NCBI GenBank assembly: GCA_964529285.1
Contig: CAZGWK010000008.1
Span: forward strand, 1-64,000
Direction: 5' to 3'
Source of the DNA: SURF-21 sp964529285
Lineage (GTDB): Bacteria; Actinomycetota; Geothermincolia; Geothermincolales; RBG-13-55-18
Length of the DNA stretch: 64,000 nucleotides
Positions 16,257-25,339 of the stretch are shown here, piece after piece. Every line of letters begins with the position of its first letter. Position 1 is the first letter of the stretch. Both the position numbers and the translations under genes were made by a program. A model generated the notes under the pieces. It searched no databases and was not told the DNA's origin. It saw only the letters and a program-made list of their open reading frames with translations.

Positions 16257-16991
16257 TCAGGCTTGAGCGGTGCGTTTCTCCCATATCTCGAGGAAACGCT
16301 GGGCATCCTCCCACATAAAGACGTTATTGAATAGTACGTAGGCCTTCTTTTTCTTGCTCTTGCGCAGGATCGTCGCCAGTTTTCCCAGTTCCTGGTCGCT
16401 ATAGCGATGCCGGTAATTTCCGATACCGTGCATGCGCCAATAGATGACCGAGCCCGCCTTCTCGCGACCCTGAAAGGGGTCGACTACGTGCAGGAGGTCG
16501 AGTTCGCGGCAGAGTTTGCCCGTCTCGTCCGGATCCCACTGCCCCCTGGGTTCGAAGGCCATATGCAGGCCGTCTCGTTCGATGGTCGAGAAGAACTCGC
16601 GCATCTGGGCGAGGTTTTTAGGGCCCGGGCCGAAAGTCGATGGAGTCTCGAAGACGACGATCTCAGCTTCCAGCGCTCGAGCGACTTCCAGGGTATCCTT
16701 CCAGGCCTTGAGGACCTCGGCGGTGGGCTTGAACGAGCCGTAGGCCTCCCGCAGGTCTTGCGGGACAGGATGAGACAACCGCCGGTAGGTAGGGCTGGAG
16801 GGCCTGTGGGTTATGAGCTGCCAGGCTTTGAGGGTAAACTCGAAATGCGCGGGGGATTCCTGGCGCCACTTGTGGGACGTCTTAACCCTTGGCAGCTGGT
16901 AAAACGTCTTCTGAACCTCCACCAGGGGGAGAGTCCGGTAGTAGATATGTCTTGCCTGGGGGAAACCGCAACAACCTACCTTGAGCTCCAC
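16257..16991 (-). CDS. DUF72 (YecE-like) family protein
   Basis: A 244-residue DUF72 protein of the usual length, a TIM-barrel fold. Signature segments are VGCCGFPQARHIYY at the start, KTFYQLP, FEFTLKAWQLITH, AFEPRGQWD and YWRMHGIGNYRHRY near the end. It starts at GTG 16991, with GAGGTGCTGAG upstream. The family has no firm biochemical role that I know. A family C repeat lies about 60 bp upstream, as it does upstream of the DUF2804 gene. It converges with the dapF homologue; only a weak GC-rich palindrome (GGCCGGCC) lies between them. Confidence 0.88.
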   Translation of the reverse strand: MELKVGCCGFPQARHIYYRTLPLVEVQKTFYQLPRVKTSHKWRQESPAHFEFTLKAWQLITHRPSSPTYRRLSHPVPQDLREAYGSFKPTAEVLKAWKDTLEVARALEAEIVVFETPSTFGPGPKNLAQMREFFSTIERDGLHMAFEPRGQWDPDETGKLCRELDLLHVVDPFQGREKAGSVIYWRMHGIGNYRHRYSDQELGKLATILRKSKKKKAYVLFNNVFMWEDAQRFLEIWEKRTAQA

Positions 16992-17052
16992 CTCAGCACC
17001 TCAAAACGGCTCCTCGGCCTTTCCTGCCTTATCCATCGACCGTGCGACCACG

Positions 17053-17113
17053 ATTCTATAGGTTCTTCTGCGGGAAGCATGGGCGGCAGCGGGGCCCCCG
17101 CTGCCGCGTCCCG
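17053..17113. repeat. Family C dispersed repeat, copy 2
   Basis: Begins ATTCTATAGGTTC like 12961-13023, continues GCGGGAA and TGGG, and ends in a strong hairpin (GGCAGCGGG-GCC-CCCGCTGCC). The remainder of the gene-free stretch 16992-17362 shows no gene, tRNA or terminator that I can support. Confidence 0.6.
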
Positions 17114-17362
17114 GATCACGTACTTGCAGCAAATAGCGCATAAGCGGATCAGTATAAGACAAGATTACAAGATCCAAGACCTGTCCCAAGCCCCGTACCT
17201 ATACCTTTCCGTCTCGCCGTACATGCTTATGGGAGAAGAACAATCCCATATATAGAGTTCCAGATAAGGCGCGAGCTTCCTTCCCGTGCCGGGGATATCG
17301 GGGCGGCAACCCGCGCGCGGCGGAGAACGCGGAAACAGGAGGGGCAGTACCCTCCAGGGGGA

Positions 17363-18802
17363 TCAACCCTCGCCATCGATGCCGCTCATGGGGACTGCCG
17401 GTTTCTTTACGTTCACCCTTCCCCACCTCTGTTTCAATTCCTTGAGGAAATCCTTATTGAGAGAGCGGAAACGGTGAACGCCGTGATGCGCGTATGCGTA
17501 GATGGCAAAATCCCACCAGCGGAAACGCAATCCAAGCTTCCAGCACTGCCACAACGAGTAAAAGCGGCGCATGGAGCGTATCGATCCTTCCTTCTGGAGC
17601 TGGTAGGGGGTCATTTTCAAAGGCTCGAAGACCACGTGGTGGCCGCTGTACTTGGACCAGTCCTCGACCAGTATGCGGCCCTGCGAGAACAGCTCGTCGT
17701 AAGTCTCGGTGCCGGGAAAGGGCGTGAGGATCAGGAACTGTACCGTATCTATCTTCATGCCGCGCGCGAAACGCACCGTCTCCTTGATGGTCTTCAGGTC
17801 GTCCTCGTCCGAGCCGAGCACGAACATTCCATGTACCCTGATCTTGTACTCGTGCAGCTTCTTAACCGCTTCGGAGATATCCTGGACCGTCTGCTCCTTG
17901 CGGTAGCTCTCCAGGGTGCGCGGGTTGATCGATTCAAGCCCCAGGTAAAGGAAAGTACATCCGCTCTCCCGCATGAGGGCGAGCATCTCCTCGTCTTTCA
18001 CCACGTCGACCCGGGCTTGCGCCGTCCAGTTTACTTTGATTCCCCTGTCGATCATGCCCCGCAGCAGCTCTTTCGTCCTCTTTGGCCGCGCCGTGAAGTT
18101 ATCGTCGTAGAAGAAGAAACTTGCGCGCCGGCTGCGTTCGCCCAGCATCTGCAACTCCGCCAGGACATCTTCGGTATCGCGAAAGCGGTAACGCCTACCG
18201 AACATCTTGGTGACCGAGCAGAACTTGCAGTTGTAAGGGCAGCCCCGGCTGGTCATGATGGGGATGGTGCGGATCTTCTCGTAGTTCCTGATCATCGTGA
18301 GGTCGGGCCAGGGCAGATCGGCCAGGTGCTCGATCTTTTTGCTCAAGGGGTTGTGTACGAAACCGTCGCCGGCGCGATAGGAGAGGCCGGGGATGGAGCT
18401 CATATCGTCATCCCCCGCCCTGATCCTCTTGACCAGCTCGACGAAGGCATATTCGCCCTCTCCGCGCATGACGTAGTCGGCGCCCTTTTCCAGGGCTTCC
18501 TCCGGGAGAAAAGTCACGTGAGCTCCCCCCATGATCACGGGGATGTCGGCGAGCTGTTTTACGCGCTCCAGGATGGAATAAGCCTCGAGAGCGGTGGTGG
18601 TGATGGTGGATATGCCCACCAGGTCCGACTCGGCCACCTCGTTCCAGTCTATTCCCCCCAGCTCCTGGAATATTATCGTGGGCCTGATCCCCAGTTCGCG
18701 TTCCAACATGGCGCCCAACAGTGGAAGCCCCAACCTCGGCAGCTTGAACTTCGCGTAGACGTGTACTCCCGGCGCCTTGGGCTCGATAAGAGTTACCCTC
18801 AC
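17363..18802 (-). CDS. B12-binding-domain radical SAM protein
   Basis: 479 residues from a GTG at 18802 preceded by AAAGGGA; the frame is open to 18901 without a better site. The N-terminal cobalamin-binding-like domain (about 1-150) has VGISTITTT and VIMGGAHVTFLPEEAL but lacks a clear DxHxxG, so the cobalamin may be base-on/His-off or absent. The radical SAM core (about 180-390) carries SRGCPYNCKFCS, the CxxxCxxC cluster motif, then DDNFTARPKR, LYLGLESI and a GMFVLGSDEDD segment. Substrates of this broad group include hopanoids, tetrapyrroles and peptides; none can be chosen. It is divergent from the receiver protein. Confidence 0.85.
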   Translation of the reverse strand: MRVTLIEPKAPGVHVYAKFKLPRLGLPLLGAMLERELGIRPTIIFQELGGIDWNEVAESDLVGISTITTTALEAYSILERVKQLADIPVIMGGAHVTFLPEEALEKGADYVMRGEGEYAFVELVKRIRAGDDDMSSIPGLSYRAGDGFVHNPLSKKIEHLADLPWPDLTMIRNYEKIRTIPIMTSRGCPYNCKFCSVTKMFGRRYRFRDTEDVLAELQMLGERSRRASFFFYDDNFTARPKRTKELLRGMIDRGIKVNWTAQARVDVVKDEEMLALMRESGCTFLYLGLESINPRTLESYRKEQTVQDISEAVKKLHEYKIRVHGMFVLGSDEDDLKTIKETVRFARGMKIDTVQFLILTPFPGTETYDELFSQGRILVEDWSKYSGHHVVFEPLKMTPYQLQKEGSIRSMRRFYSLWQCWKLGLRFRWWDFAIYAYAHHGVHRFRSLNKDFLKELKQRWGRVNVKKPAVPMSGIDGEG

Positions 18803-18951
18803 ATTATTCCCTTTCTGGTTGACACAGCATGAGCGATGGAATGTATCGTTATAAAACTTATACCCACATTCGCCACTTATTACAACATCGCCGCAGGGCA
18901 ATAGTTACAGGTCAAAAGGCAAACGCGGGCGGCCAGCCCAGTCTCTCGAAC

Positions 18952-18960
18952 TGGTATAAT
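18952..18960 (+). promoter_or_regulatory. Extended -10 promoter for the receiver gene
   Basis: TGGTATAAT is a perfect extended -10 (TGn plus TATAAT). No -35 is evident 17 bases upstream. Transcription would start near 18967, about 60 bases before the ATG at 19028. Confidence 0.55.
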
Positions 18961-19027
18961 AGACCCCGCGGAGAGAAAAACCCCGTCCTTGATCGGCGGA
19001 GTGGCGAACGTGCGGCAGGTGGGTGAT

Positions 19028-19399
19028 ATGAAGGGCAAGATCGTTATCGTCGATGATAACCAGGCTATAGTCGAGATGCTGCAGCGAAAACTGGAGAAAG
19101 AGGGTTACGAGGTCCTGGGTTGCACGGAGAGCGTCAAGGCCGTGGAGACATGCATGCGCGCGAACCCCGACTTGATCATCCTGGATATCCTCATGCCGGG
19201 CAAGAACGGTTGGGAGATCATGGAGGAGCTGAAAGCAGAGACGTCGACACGGGATACGCCGGTGATTCTCTCCACGGTCAAGAACCGCCCCGAGGACGTG
19301 GAACATGGGAAAGATCTGCATGCAGCCGATTATATAGCCAAACCCTACGTCTTCAGCGATCTCCTCGAAAAGGTGCGGGGGATACTGCAGGTGGATTGA
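19028..19399 (+). CDS. Stand-alone response-regulator receiver protein
   Basis: 123 residues, a single CheY-like receiver domain without output domain. All phosphorylation-site residues are in place: Asp9-Asp10, the phospho-acceptor Asp53 in LDILMPG, Ser82 and Lys105 (AKP). ATG 19028 follows AGGTGGGTGAT and gives the natural MKGKIVIVDDN start; earlier in-frame starts lack a ribosome-binding site. No histidine kinase lies within the window, so the partner is elsewhere. It converges with the phosphoesterase gene, with a CCGGCA/TGCCGG stem in between. Confidence 0.9.
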   Translation: MKGKIVIVDDNQAIVEMLQRKLEKEGYEVLGCTESVKAVETCMRANPDLIILDILMPGKNGWEIMEELKAETSTRDTPVILSTVKNRPEDVEHGKDLHAADYIAKPYVFSDLLEKVRGILQVD

Positions 19400-19427
19400 A
19401 GCGCCGGCATATTTGCGGAGCGAAGCG

Positions 19428-20240
19428 CTATTGCCGGTAAGCGGCAAACCTCTCGTTACACCACCAGCGCGGGTAGGTCTGGCTCCGCCGGGAACCATCG
19501 CTCGCCGAGACCACGTGGACCGTTATCTCTTCGCCCTCTATCTCGATAAGGTTGAAAGATGGCGGCGTGCGCCCGCGCGTGCGCCAGGTTGAAACGGTCC
19601 CCGAGGTGATGAGATACATGCGCGCCAGCGGCCATACGTATGGAACGTGCTTATGGCCGCTCAGCACTATGTCCACGCGGGTGTTTCGCAATACGTGCAA
19701 CACGTCGCCGGCATCCCATACGATGTTCCTCTCCCTGCCGGTGCCGGGGATATGTACCAGGTGATGGTGGAGGACGAAGACCTTGAAGGTCGCTTCTTCC
19801 GCGAACTCGCTTTCTATGAAGCGAAAGTTGTGGCGGCCTACCTCCCCGTCGTTGACGTCCGGCTTGTTGGAATCTACGGCGATTACCTTCACATGTTCGC
19901 TCAAGCCCTTAGCGCAGGCGCCGCTGTGGGTGAAATGGACGGTGGAAGTACGTGGCCCGAAGATCTCCTCGAAATAGAGATAACCTACGTTGCGGCAATC
20001 GTGGTTGCCGGCTATGACCATCTTGTTCTCGCACGATATGAGATCGATGTAGCCCCGTGCCTCATCGAACTGCTCGCGGTAGCCCTCTAAGGTGAGGTCC
20101 CCGGCTATGACCGTCAGGTCCGGGTTTTCCTCGTTGATGATCTCGATACAGTTGGTCATCAATTTATGGTCGAAACGCAGGTCCCCGCAGTGGAGATCGG
20201 ATAGTTGCGCCACCATGAAGCGGCCGTCTCTATCCGCCAT
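19428..20240 (-). CDS. Calcineurin-like metallophosphoesterase
   Basis: 270 residues with the full metallophosphoesterase motif set: DLH (15-17), GD (47-48), GNHD (78-81), HHH in VLHHHLVHIP and GHKH near the end. The size and motif spacing resemble the Icc/CpdA group of cyclic-nucleotide or phospholipid phosphodiesterases; the substrate is unknown. Its ATG lies inside the end of the upstream CrtI-like gene (11-bp overlap) with AGGAGGAGG before it, so the two genes are co-transcribed and translationally coupled. Confidence 0.9.
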   Translation of the reverse strand: MADRDGRFMVAQLSDLHCGDLRFDHKLMTNCIEIINEENPDLTVIAGDLTLEGYREQFDEARGYIDLISCENKMVIAGNHDCRNVGYLYFEEIFGPRTSTVHFTHSGACAKGLSEHVKVIAVDSNKPDVNDGEVGRHNFRFIESEFAEEATFKVFVLHHHLVHIPGTGRERNIVWDAGDVLHVLRNTRVDIVLSGHKHVPYVWPLARMYLITSGTVSTWRTRGRTPPSFNLIEIEGEEITVHVVSASDGSRRSQTYPRWWCNERFAAYRQ

Positions 20241-22527
20241 CCTCCTCCCTCCTTCGCTTTTTCTTGCGGCGGGACAGCAGCGAGCGTCTTACGGGCTCGC
20301 CTTCACCGCATGTCGAAGGCTCATCCCCGCCGGAGGACGGCGGCTTTTCGCTGTCTGCCGCCCCGGATGCTCTGGTTCCTGCCGGCGCCTCGGGCCCCTT
20401 GGTCCCACCGTAGGGACGTTCGCCGCAAAGCTCTCGGGCTGCTATTATCCCGCTCAGAGCCGCACCTTCCACCCCACCGCCGAACCTGCTCCACGCGCCG
20501 ACCAGATAGAGGTTGGGCAGGGGGAGCCTTGGCCCGGGCCGGCGGTAGTACCACTGATCGAGCATGGGCGCGAACCCGTAAGCGGCGCCCTGGCCGTTTG
20601 AGGTCAAGCGTGCGAAATGGGAGGGAAGGGTGACGAATTCCTTGACCGCGTTCTTTACCGCCGGCAGTATGGATGCCACCTCTTCTTTTACCAGCGAGGT
20701 GAGTTCGGCTCCCATCTCCTCGCTTTGCGCCGTTTCCTCGAAAACGTGATAGCAATGGTTCGGGACGTTTATCCTGGCGAGCAGAACGCAGCCCGGCTTG
20801 TCTGTTTCGGTGCATGCCTCCTTGGTGAGCATGATGGAATCCACCTCCAGGTAGGTGTCTCCCGTGCGCACCTTGCGCGCCTTGGGCGGGAAGAGGAACA
20901 CCCTCTCGGGGATGCGCAGGTCCTCCTGGAATATCAGGTGCAGGACGAAAGCGGAACCGGACGGCTTGAGCTTCTCCATCTCCTTGAGGAACTCGAGGCC
21001 CAGAAAAGAGGGTTGGATAAGGCCGCTCAAAGCACTGCGCGGATCGACGTCCAGTACCACCACGTTTGAACGTACCTGCGAGCCGTCGGCGAGGCGTACT
21101 CCGATCGGACGCCCTCTCGTTCCCTCGCCCTGGACGAGGACCTCCTCCGCCCCACACGAAGTGATCACGTCTCCTCCGGCATCCCGCACGACGGCCGCAA
21201 GTTTCTGGCTGAGGTGTGATAGATGGTTTTGCGGATAATAAATGCCGTCCAGGAAGAGTGCCGCCAGCAGGCGGGCGCCCTCGTACGCCGGGAAGCGGCG
21301 CGGGTCCCCGCCCAGGAGGGACGAGGTCCTGAGAAGCAGCGAGGCGAGTTTATCGTCTGTCACGTATTCCTCGAGCATGGCCTGGAAGCTCAGGTTCTGC
21401 CAGAGTGCGGAAAAGGGATGGCGCACGAATTGCTCGTGGTATTCCTCGAGGCTTGAAGGTAGGGGAGAGGTGAGGTAATCGGGACGATCTTTGAACTCTC
21501 CCCGGAAACGTCTCAGGTCGCCGAAGAGGCGGCCCAGGCCAACCTGTGATGACGGGAACTTCGCCTCCAGCTTGTCCAGGTCCTTGTCCATCCCCAATCC
21601 CAGGCGCAAGGCCATTTTACCGTCCGCCATCCCCCAGTGCAGGCGGCGCAGGGGTATCTCCTGCTCCAGGCCCAATCGCCGGATGAGGGCATTGACGGTG
21701 CCGCTTTCGCCTCCACCCAACAGCACCGTGGGACCGGAGTTCAAAGGGAACCCCTCCCAGTCGTAGGTCTGGCAGTACCCCCCGACAAGGCGCGCCTTCT
21801 CCGCCACCATGACTTTCATGCCCGTATGGGAGAGGAGCGAGGCGCACGCCAATCCGCCGATGCCCGAACCGACCACCACGGCGTCGTATTCGTTCTTGCG
21901 CAGGTTGCGCCCCGGCTCCAGGACGGGAGGGGACCATTTTATGGAAAGGGGGCCTTTCTCCACCAGGCCGGCTTCCATGCGGCGCGGCATGAGGATGACG
22001 ATAAAAGGAGTCACCGCCATGCCGGCGGCGAACAGGGCGGCGGAGACGATGGTAGCGGTGTACGTGGAGGTGTCGCCGCGCAGCGCCAGCATGCTCACGA
22101 GGTTCGTCGCCAGGCCCGCGAGGAAGACGGCGTCCCATAGCAGCGTCAGGACCCACAGGGTCTGCCGCAGGATCGGACTTTCGCGCATGCTCTCGGGATA
22201 ATCGAGGTATATGTAATGAGCGGGGAAGAAGATGCCCTCCAGGGCTCCATAACCGGCCATGATGGTCAGGCAGGCGAAACCGCCCGCCAGCAGGTTAGGG
22301 ATGCGCGTGGAGATCTCGTCCCCGAGTGCGAAGACTGCGGCGAAGGCCACCAGGAAGAAGAGAAGGGAGAAAGCCTGAAAGATGCCCCACCTCCTGCCGG
22401 AAGGCAGGAGTAAGAACATCGCCAGGACTACCGCCAGTCCGGCGGCCGCTCCCCACAGGGTGAGGTCCAGGTAGGCGAGAACGGGCAGGATGAGCCACGC
22501 CAGGCAGGCCACCAGGAAGCGCATCAT
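20230..22527 (-). CDS. CrtI-like FAD oxidoreductase fused to an N-terminal membrane domain
   Basis: 765 residues from ATG 22527, which has GGAGG six bases upstream; a GTG at 22542 overlaps that site. The first about 190 residues hold five or six membrane helices. The remainder is a phytoene-desaturase/all-trans-retinol-saturase-like oxidoreductase: the dinucleotide motif VVVGSGIGGLACASLL, then GGYCQTY, NSGPTVLLGGG, and a late GAWSRFGGGVEGAALSGIIAA FAD-closing segment. A Pro/Ser/Gly-rich tail ends in a Lys/Arg cluster. Related soluble enzymes dehydrogenate or saturate carotenoids and retinoids; here the substrate is likely a membrane isoprenoid (inference). It is coupled to the phosphoesterase downstream. 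Confidence 0.82.
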   Translation of the reverse strand: MMRFLVACLAWLILPVLAYLDLTLWGAAAGLAVVLAMFLLLPSGRRWGIFQAFSLLFFLVAFAAVFALGDEISTRIPNLLAGGFACLTIMAGYGALEGIFFPAHYIYLDYPESMRESPILRQTLWVLTLLWDAVFLAGLATNLVSMLALRGDTSTYTATIVSAALFAAGMAVTPFIVILMPRRMEAGLVEKGPLSIKWSPPVLEPGRNLRKNEYDAVVVGSGIGGLACASLLSHTGMKVMVAEKARLVGGYCQTYDWEGFPLNSGPTVLLGGGESGTVNALIRRLGLEQEIPLRRLHWGMADGKMALRLGLGMDKDLDKLEAKFPSSQVGLGRLFGDLRRFRGEFKDRPDYLTSPLPSSLEEYHEQFVRHPFSALWQNLSFQAMLEEYVTDDKLASLLLRTSSLLGGDPRRFPAYEGARLLAALFLDGIYYPQNHLSHLSQKLAAVVRDAGGDVITSCGAEEVLVQGEGTRGRPIGVRLADGSQVRSNVVVLDVDPRSALSGLIQPSFLGLEFLKEMEKLKPSGSAFVLHLIFQEDLRIPERVFLFPPKARKVRTGDTYLEVDSIMLTKEACTETDKPGCVLLARINVPNHCYHVFEETAQSEEMGAELTSLVKEEVASILPAVKNAVKEFVTLPSHFARLTSNGQGAAYGFAPMLDQWYYRRPGPRLPLPNLYLVGAWSRFGGGVEGAALSGIIAARELCGERPYGGTKGPEAPAGTRASGAADSEKPPSSGGDEPSTCGEGEPVRRSLLSRRKKKRRREEDGG

Positions 22528-22746
22528 CCCCTTCCTCCGCACAGTTCCTACCTCCTTGGTCTTGTGCTACGTATCCCGTCGATCGAAAAACCGCGCATCG
22601 AACCCCTCACCGGGGCCTGGCCATAACGGTATTATCCCCGCACCGCTCGCGTTTCAGGAGGAGCTACAAATAAATATACCTCACAAGGCAAGCCCATCCC
22701 TTTATTGGACATTGTTAAACATGCGGACCGCAGCGTGGCCGGCCCT

Positions 22747-23163
22747 TCAGTCACCTTTTCCGTACCCGCTCAGTGACCTAGTGATATTGCGGGGGATATC
22801 GCGCAGCAACATGGTCGCTATCAGGAGAGAGACCAGGAAAACGCAGATGCCCGAGAGCGCGAGGCTCAACTCCGGAAGTGCGGAAGCGGCTATGAGCACG
22901 AGGCAAACGGCCAGGATTGCGAGGAGCAGTGAGAACAAAACGTAGATCGCCGTGTTCAATCGTGCCTCCAGCTCCGAGGCCGCCCGCCGCAGCGCTTCCT
23001 CGCCGGCTTCCTCGCCTTCCTCCTCTTTGAGGGTGCGGGAAAGCGCGGAAAGAAGCCGCTGCGATCCCATGGCCAGGGCGCGGTGGCGGAAATGCATCGC
23101 GTAGAGCGCGACGAGCACTCCAAGAGAGGAGAAGAAGATCAGCGTGACAAGTGATACCCGCAA
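22747..23163 (-). CDS. Small three-helix membrane protein
   Basis: 138 residues starting at TTG 23163 with GAGGTCGATACA upstream. One helix at the N-terminus, an acidic coiled-coil-like stretch (LKEEEGEEAGEEALRRAASELEA, about 45-68), then two closely spaced helices and a basic tail. No family recognised. It lies upstream of the CrtI-like gene on the same strand with about 200 bp between; that gap shows no gene. Confidence 0.6.
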   Translation of the reverse strand: MRVSLVTLIFFSSLGVLVALYAMHFRHRALAMGSQRLLSALSRTLKEEEGEEAGEEALRRAASELEARLNTAIYVLFSLLLAILAVCLVLIAASALPELSLALSGICVFLVSLLIATMLLRDIPRNITRSLSGYGKGD

Positions 23164-23284
23164 TGTATCGACCTCTTTGCTTTCCCCGCGGCGACGAAAT
23201 CATTATAATCCAGCCAGCGGGCTTGTGCAGGCGGAGCCCCCATGTAACCGCTACGCAGAGAGTGGAGGTGGAGAGGAGGAAACG

Positions 23285-23485
23285 ATGCCCGACGGCTTTC
23301 TTTCCAAGAACCAGGCCGAGGTCGCACTGGACCTGGTCGGCAGGTACCTGGAGTTCACCAGCGAGGAGGAACGCGCGGGGTACCGCGACGCGGATGCGTA
23401 CCTCGGGCTGTTCGAGCGCGCCTATCGCCTCATCCTGGAGACGGCCGAGAAGGGAGAGAAACCCCCGACCGGCTTCAAGGCCTGA
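23285..23485 (+). CDS. Small soluble protein, 66 aa, unknown function
   Basis: The ATG at 23285 sits five bases after GAGGAGG, a strong ribosome-binding site; the open frame extends upstream to 23144 without one. The protein is short, helical and acidic (LSKNQAEVALDLVGRYLEF, SEEERAGYRDADAYLGLFE). No motif recognised. It ends 13 bp before the convergent basic membrane protein gene. Confidence 0.65.
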   Translation: MPDGFLSKNQAEVALDLVGRYLEFTSEEERAGYRDADAYLGLFERAYRLILETAEKGEKPPTGFKA

Positions 23486-23498
23486 CCCATTACCTGCA

Positions 23499-23873
23499 TC
23501 AGGTCTCTGCGACCTGGACGACCTTCTTCCCCAGTTTACTGGTCCCCAGCTCGCTGCCTGCCTGCTCTATCTGTTGCGAGATGATCTTCTTGGCGACCGC
23601 GAGGATCGTGAAGCGGACGAGCTGCTGCAGGATGGAGCGGTCCTTCTTGCTCTTCTTCTCCTTTTTACCCTTCTGCGAGTCCTTTTTCTTGGCCTTTTCC
23701 TCTTTCATGCGCCGCTCGACCTGGCGAGCCTTCGCCTCGGCGCGTTCCTTGAGAAGCTTCTTCTGCTTGCGGCGCTTCCTCAAACGGCGCAGGACGAGAA
23801 GGGCAACCAGGATGCCGGCTATCATGCCTATGCGCTGTGCCTGCTTCTCTCCGCCGACCTCGTTCATTTTCAA
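23499..23873 (-). CDS. Small basic membrane protein, unknown function
   Basis: 124 residues; TTG 23873 follows AGGAGGTGG, with an ATG six bases further in as alternative. One N-terminal membrane helix (IGMIAGILVALLVL) is followed by an extremely Lys/Arg-rich stretch of about 60 residues and a second moderately hydrophobic helix (VRFTILAVAKKII). Such Lys-rich membrane proteins can bind nucleic acid or anionic lipid (inference). The neighbouring protein at 24026 also ends in a Lys-rich tail. Confidence 0.6.
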   Translation of the reverse strand: MKMNEVGGEKQAQRIGMIAGILVALLVLRRLRKRRKQKKLLKERAEAKARQVERRMKEEKAKKKDSQKGKKEKKSKKDRSILQQLVRFTILAVAKKIISQQIEQAGSELGTSKLGKKVVQVAET

Positions 23874-24025
23874 GCCACCTCCTCCGTGCCAGTAAAAAAA
23901 TGTGCATCGCGAATATTATACCCCCTTGTATCAAACGCCGTCCCCCGATAATGGAAGGTTGACTGCTTAAATCCCGCTGCTTATCTTGGAGTAGCGTTTT
24001 CAATACCGCGATATGGAGGAGAGAG

Positions 24026-24955
24026 TTGCCTTCCAGTGAACGCAGCATGGTGCGCGGCATCGCCCTAGATGCCTGGAACGACATACGCAAACGGCCGCTC
24101 ATGTGGCTGCTGCTGGCCGCTTCCTCCATACCCCTTGTCTTCCTCGTGGACTCTTTTCTCCCCAGCCTTATCGATATCCCGGCCTTTTCCCAGACCACGT
24201 ACATGATCCTGTGGCTTTCGGGTTACGCTATATGCTTCGCCCTGTTCTTCCTTTTCTGGTGCATGGCCGTCTACTTCTACGACGACGCTGTAAGGGGCAA
24301 GGGCAGGCTCTCCTATCGCGGCGCATACGAGAGGATGAAGGGATGGGCCCTCCCCTCGCTCTGGGCAGGCCTGCTCACCGGCTTGATAAGGGTCTTCGCC
24401 CTGATGGTCGCGCAACAGCTGCTGGTCATCGCCCTGGGTTTTATCATCAGTGCCGAGACCAGCGAGGCCAGCCTGCGCATCCTCAACTACGTTTATTTCT
24501 ATCTCAATTTCATCGTGGCCGACCTGGTCATCGTGTTCGTCGTGCTCGTTCCCCAGATGCTGACCCTGGAAGGGGGGAGAAAAGTCGAGGAGGTGTTCCG
24601 GACCAGCTATCGCCTGGTAAAGGAGAGGTACCGCAATGCGCTGATGCTCCTGATAATCCCGGAGCTTTTAATCGCCACTTTCTACCTGGGCGGAGCGATG
24701 CTGATGGGAAACCTCTCCCTGGGATATTCGATCGCTCCCGCCCTGGTGCTCTTCGTTTCCCTGCTGGAAGGGGGCAGGACAGCTTTCCTGGCGGCGGCCT
24801 TCAACCGCTTTTACTACCACGTCCTCGAGGAGGAGAAAAAGAAAAAGAAGGCGAAGCCTAAGAAGCAGGGCGCGGGCAAAGCGGCCGCAGGAAAGCCTTC
24901 CGGGAAACAGCAGGCGCGGAAAAGCCCCTCGGGCACGAAGGGAAAAAAGAAGTAG
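24026..24955 (+). CDS. Six-helix membrane protein with Lys-rich tail
   Basis: 309 residues starting at TTG 24026, preceded by TGGAGGAGAGAG. About six membrane helices make up residues 25-270; the last about 40 residues are Lys/Ala/Gly-rich and hydrophilic. The layout (DAWNDIRKRPLMWLLLA start, then pairs of helices separated by amphipathic stretches such as VEEVFRTSYRLVKERYRNA) resembles the DUF975/glycerophosphoryl-diester-phosphodiesterase membrane-domain group of integral membrane proteins, a tentative match. It may bind the membrane and a polyanion through its tail. Confidence 0.62.
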   Translation: MPSSERSMVRGIALDAWNDIRKRPLMWLLLAASSIPLVFLVDSFLPSLIDIPAFSQTTYMILWLSGYAICFALFFLFWCMAVYFYDDAVRGKGRLSYRGAYERMKGWALPSLWAGLLTGLIRVFALMVAQQLLVIALGFIISAETSEASLRILNYVYFYLNFIVADLVIVFVVLVPQMLTLEGGRKVEEVFRTSYRLVKERYRNALMLLIIPELLIATFYLGGAMLMGNLSLGYSIAPALVLFVSLLEGGRTAFLAAAFNRFYYHVLEEEKKKKKAKPKKQGAGKAAAGKPSGKQQARKSPSGTKGKKK

Positions 24956-25084
24956 GCTTGTTCGTCCTGCGATTGTGAAGGGTAAAATCCGCGGCAGCCT
25001 CCTCTATAAAACCCGGATACACATGGTTTCGGATATTTGATCCGGGACTGAATACGAGACCCCAACCGGCCCCTCTCGCAGCAG

Positions 25085-25189
25085 TCAGGTGTTGCATTCG
25101 CATCCCCTGGAGATGATGAGCAGGCCAGCGGCCACGGCGATCAGCAAGGCTACCAGGATGATGGATATCCATCTCTCGTTTTTTCTCAA
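25085..25189 (-). CDS. Small membrane protein, 34 aa (missed by length filters)
   Basis: Minus strand: a near-perfect Shine-Dalgarno AAGGAGGTGA stands four bases before TTG 25189, which opens a 34-codon frame ending in TGA at 25085. The product starts MRKNERW, then has one membrane helix (ISIILVALLIAVAAGLLII) and a tail with two cysteines (SRGCECNT). The ribosome-binding site, basic start and hydrophobic core make it a credible small membrane protein. The last gene upstream on this strand is acetyl-CoA hydrolase, separated by a GC-rich hairpin at 25287-25313. No family known. Confidence 0.5.
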   Translation of the reverse strand: MRKNERWISIILVALLIAVAAGLLIISRGCECNT

Positions 25190-25286
25190 ACCCTCACCTC
25201 CTTCGCGCTCGATATGCTCACGAGGACCTTTTTCTGATTCAATCCTACAAGCGTGGCCGAGAAGCCAGCATGATATCGGACAGTAT

Positions 25287-25313
25287 AAGCGGGGCCCTCT
25301 GCGGGCCCCGCTT
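25287..25313 (-). terminator. GC-rich hairpin after the acetyl-CoA hydrolase gene
   Basis: Perfect 11-bp stem AAGCGGGGCCC / GGGCCCCGCTT with a 5-base loop, 27 bp beyond the stop of the minus-strand gene. No U tract follows, so this is a weak intrinsic terminator or a transcript-end stabiliser. Confidence 0.6.
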
Positions 25314-25339
25314 CAGCGACAGTTTCGTTTGACTGCCCG

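Noticed and set aside
17474..18832. 452-residue plus-strand frame opposite the radical SAM gene
   Set aside because: No ribosome-binding site or known motif; the minus-strand radical SAM frame explains the region.
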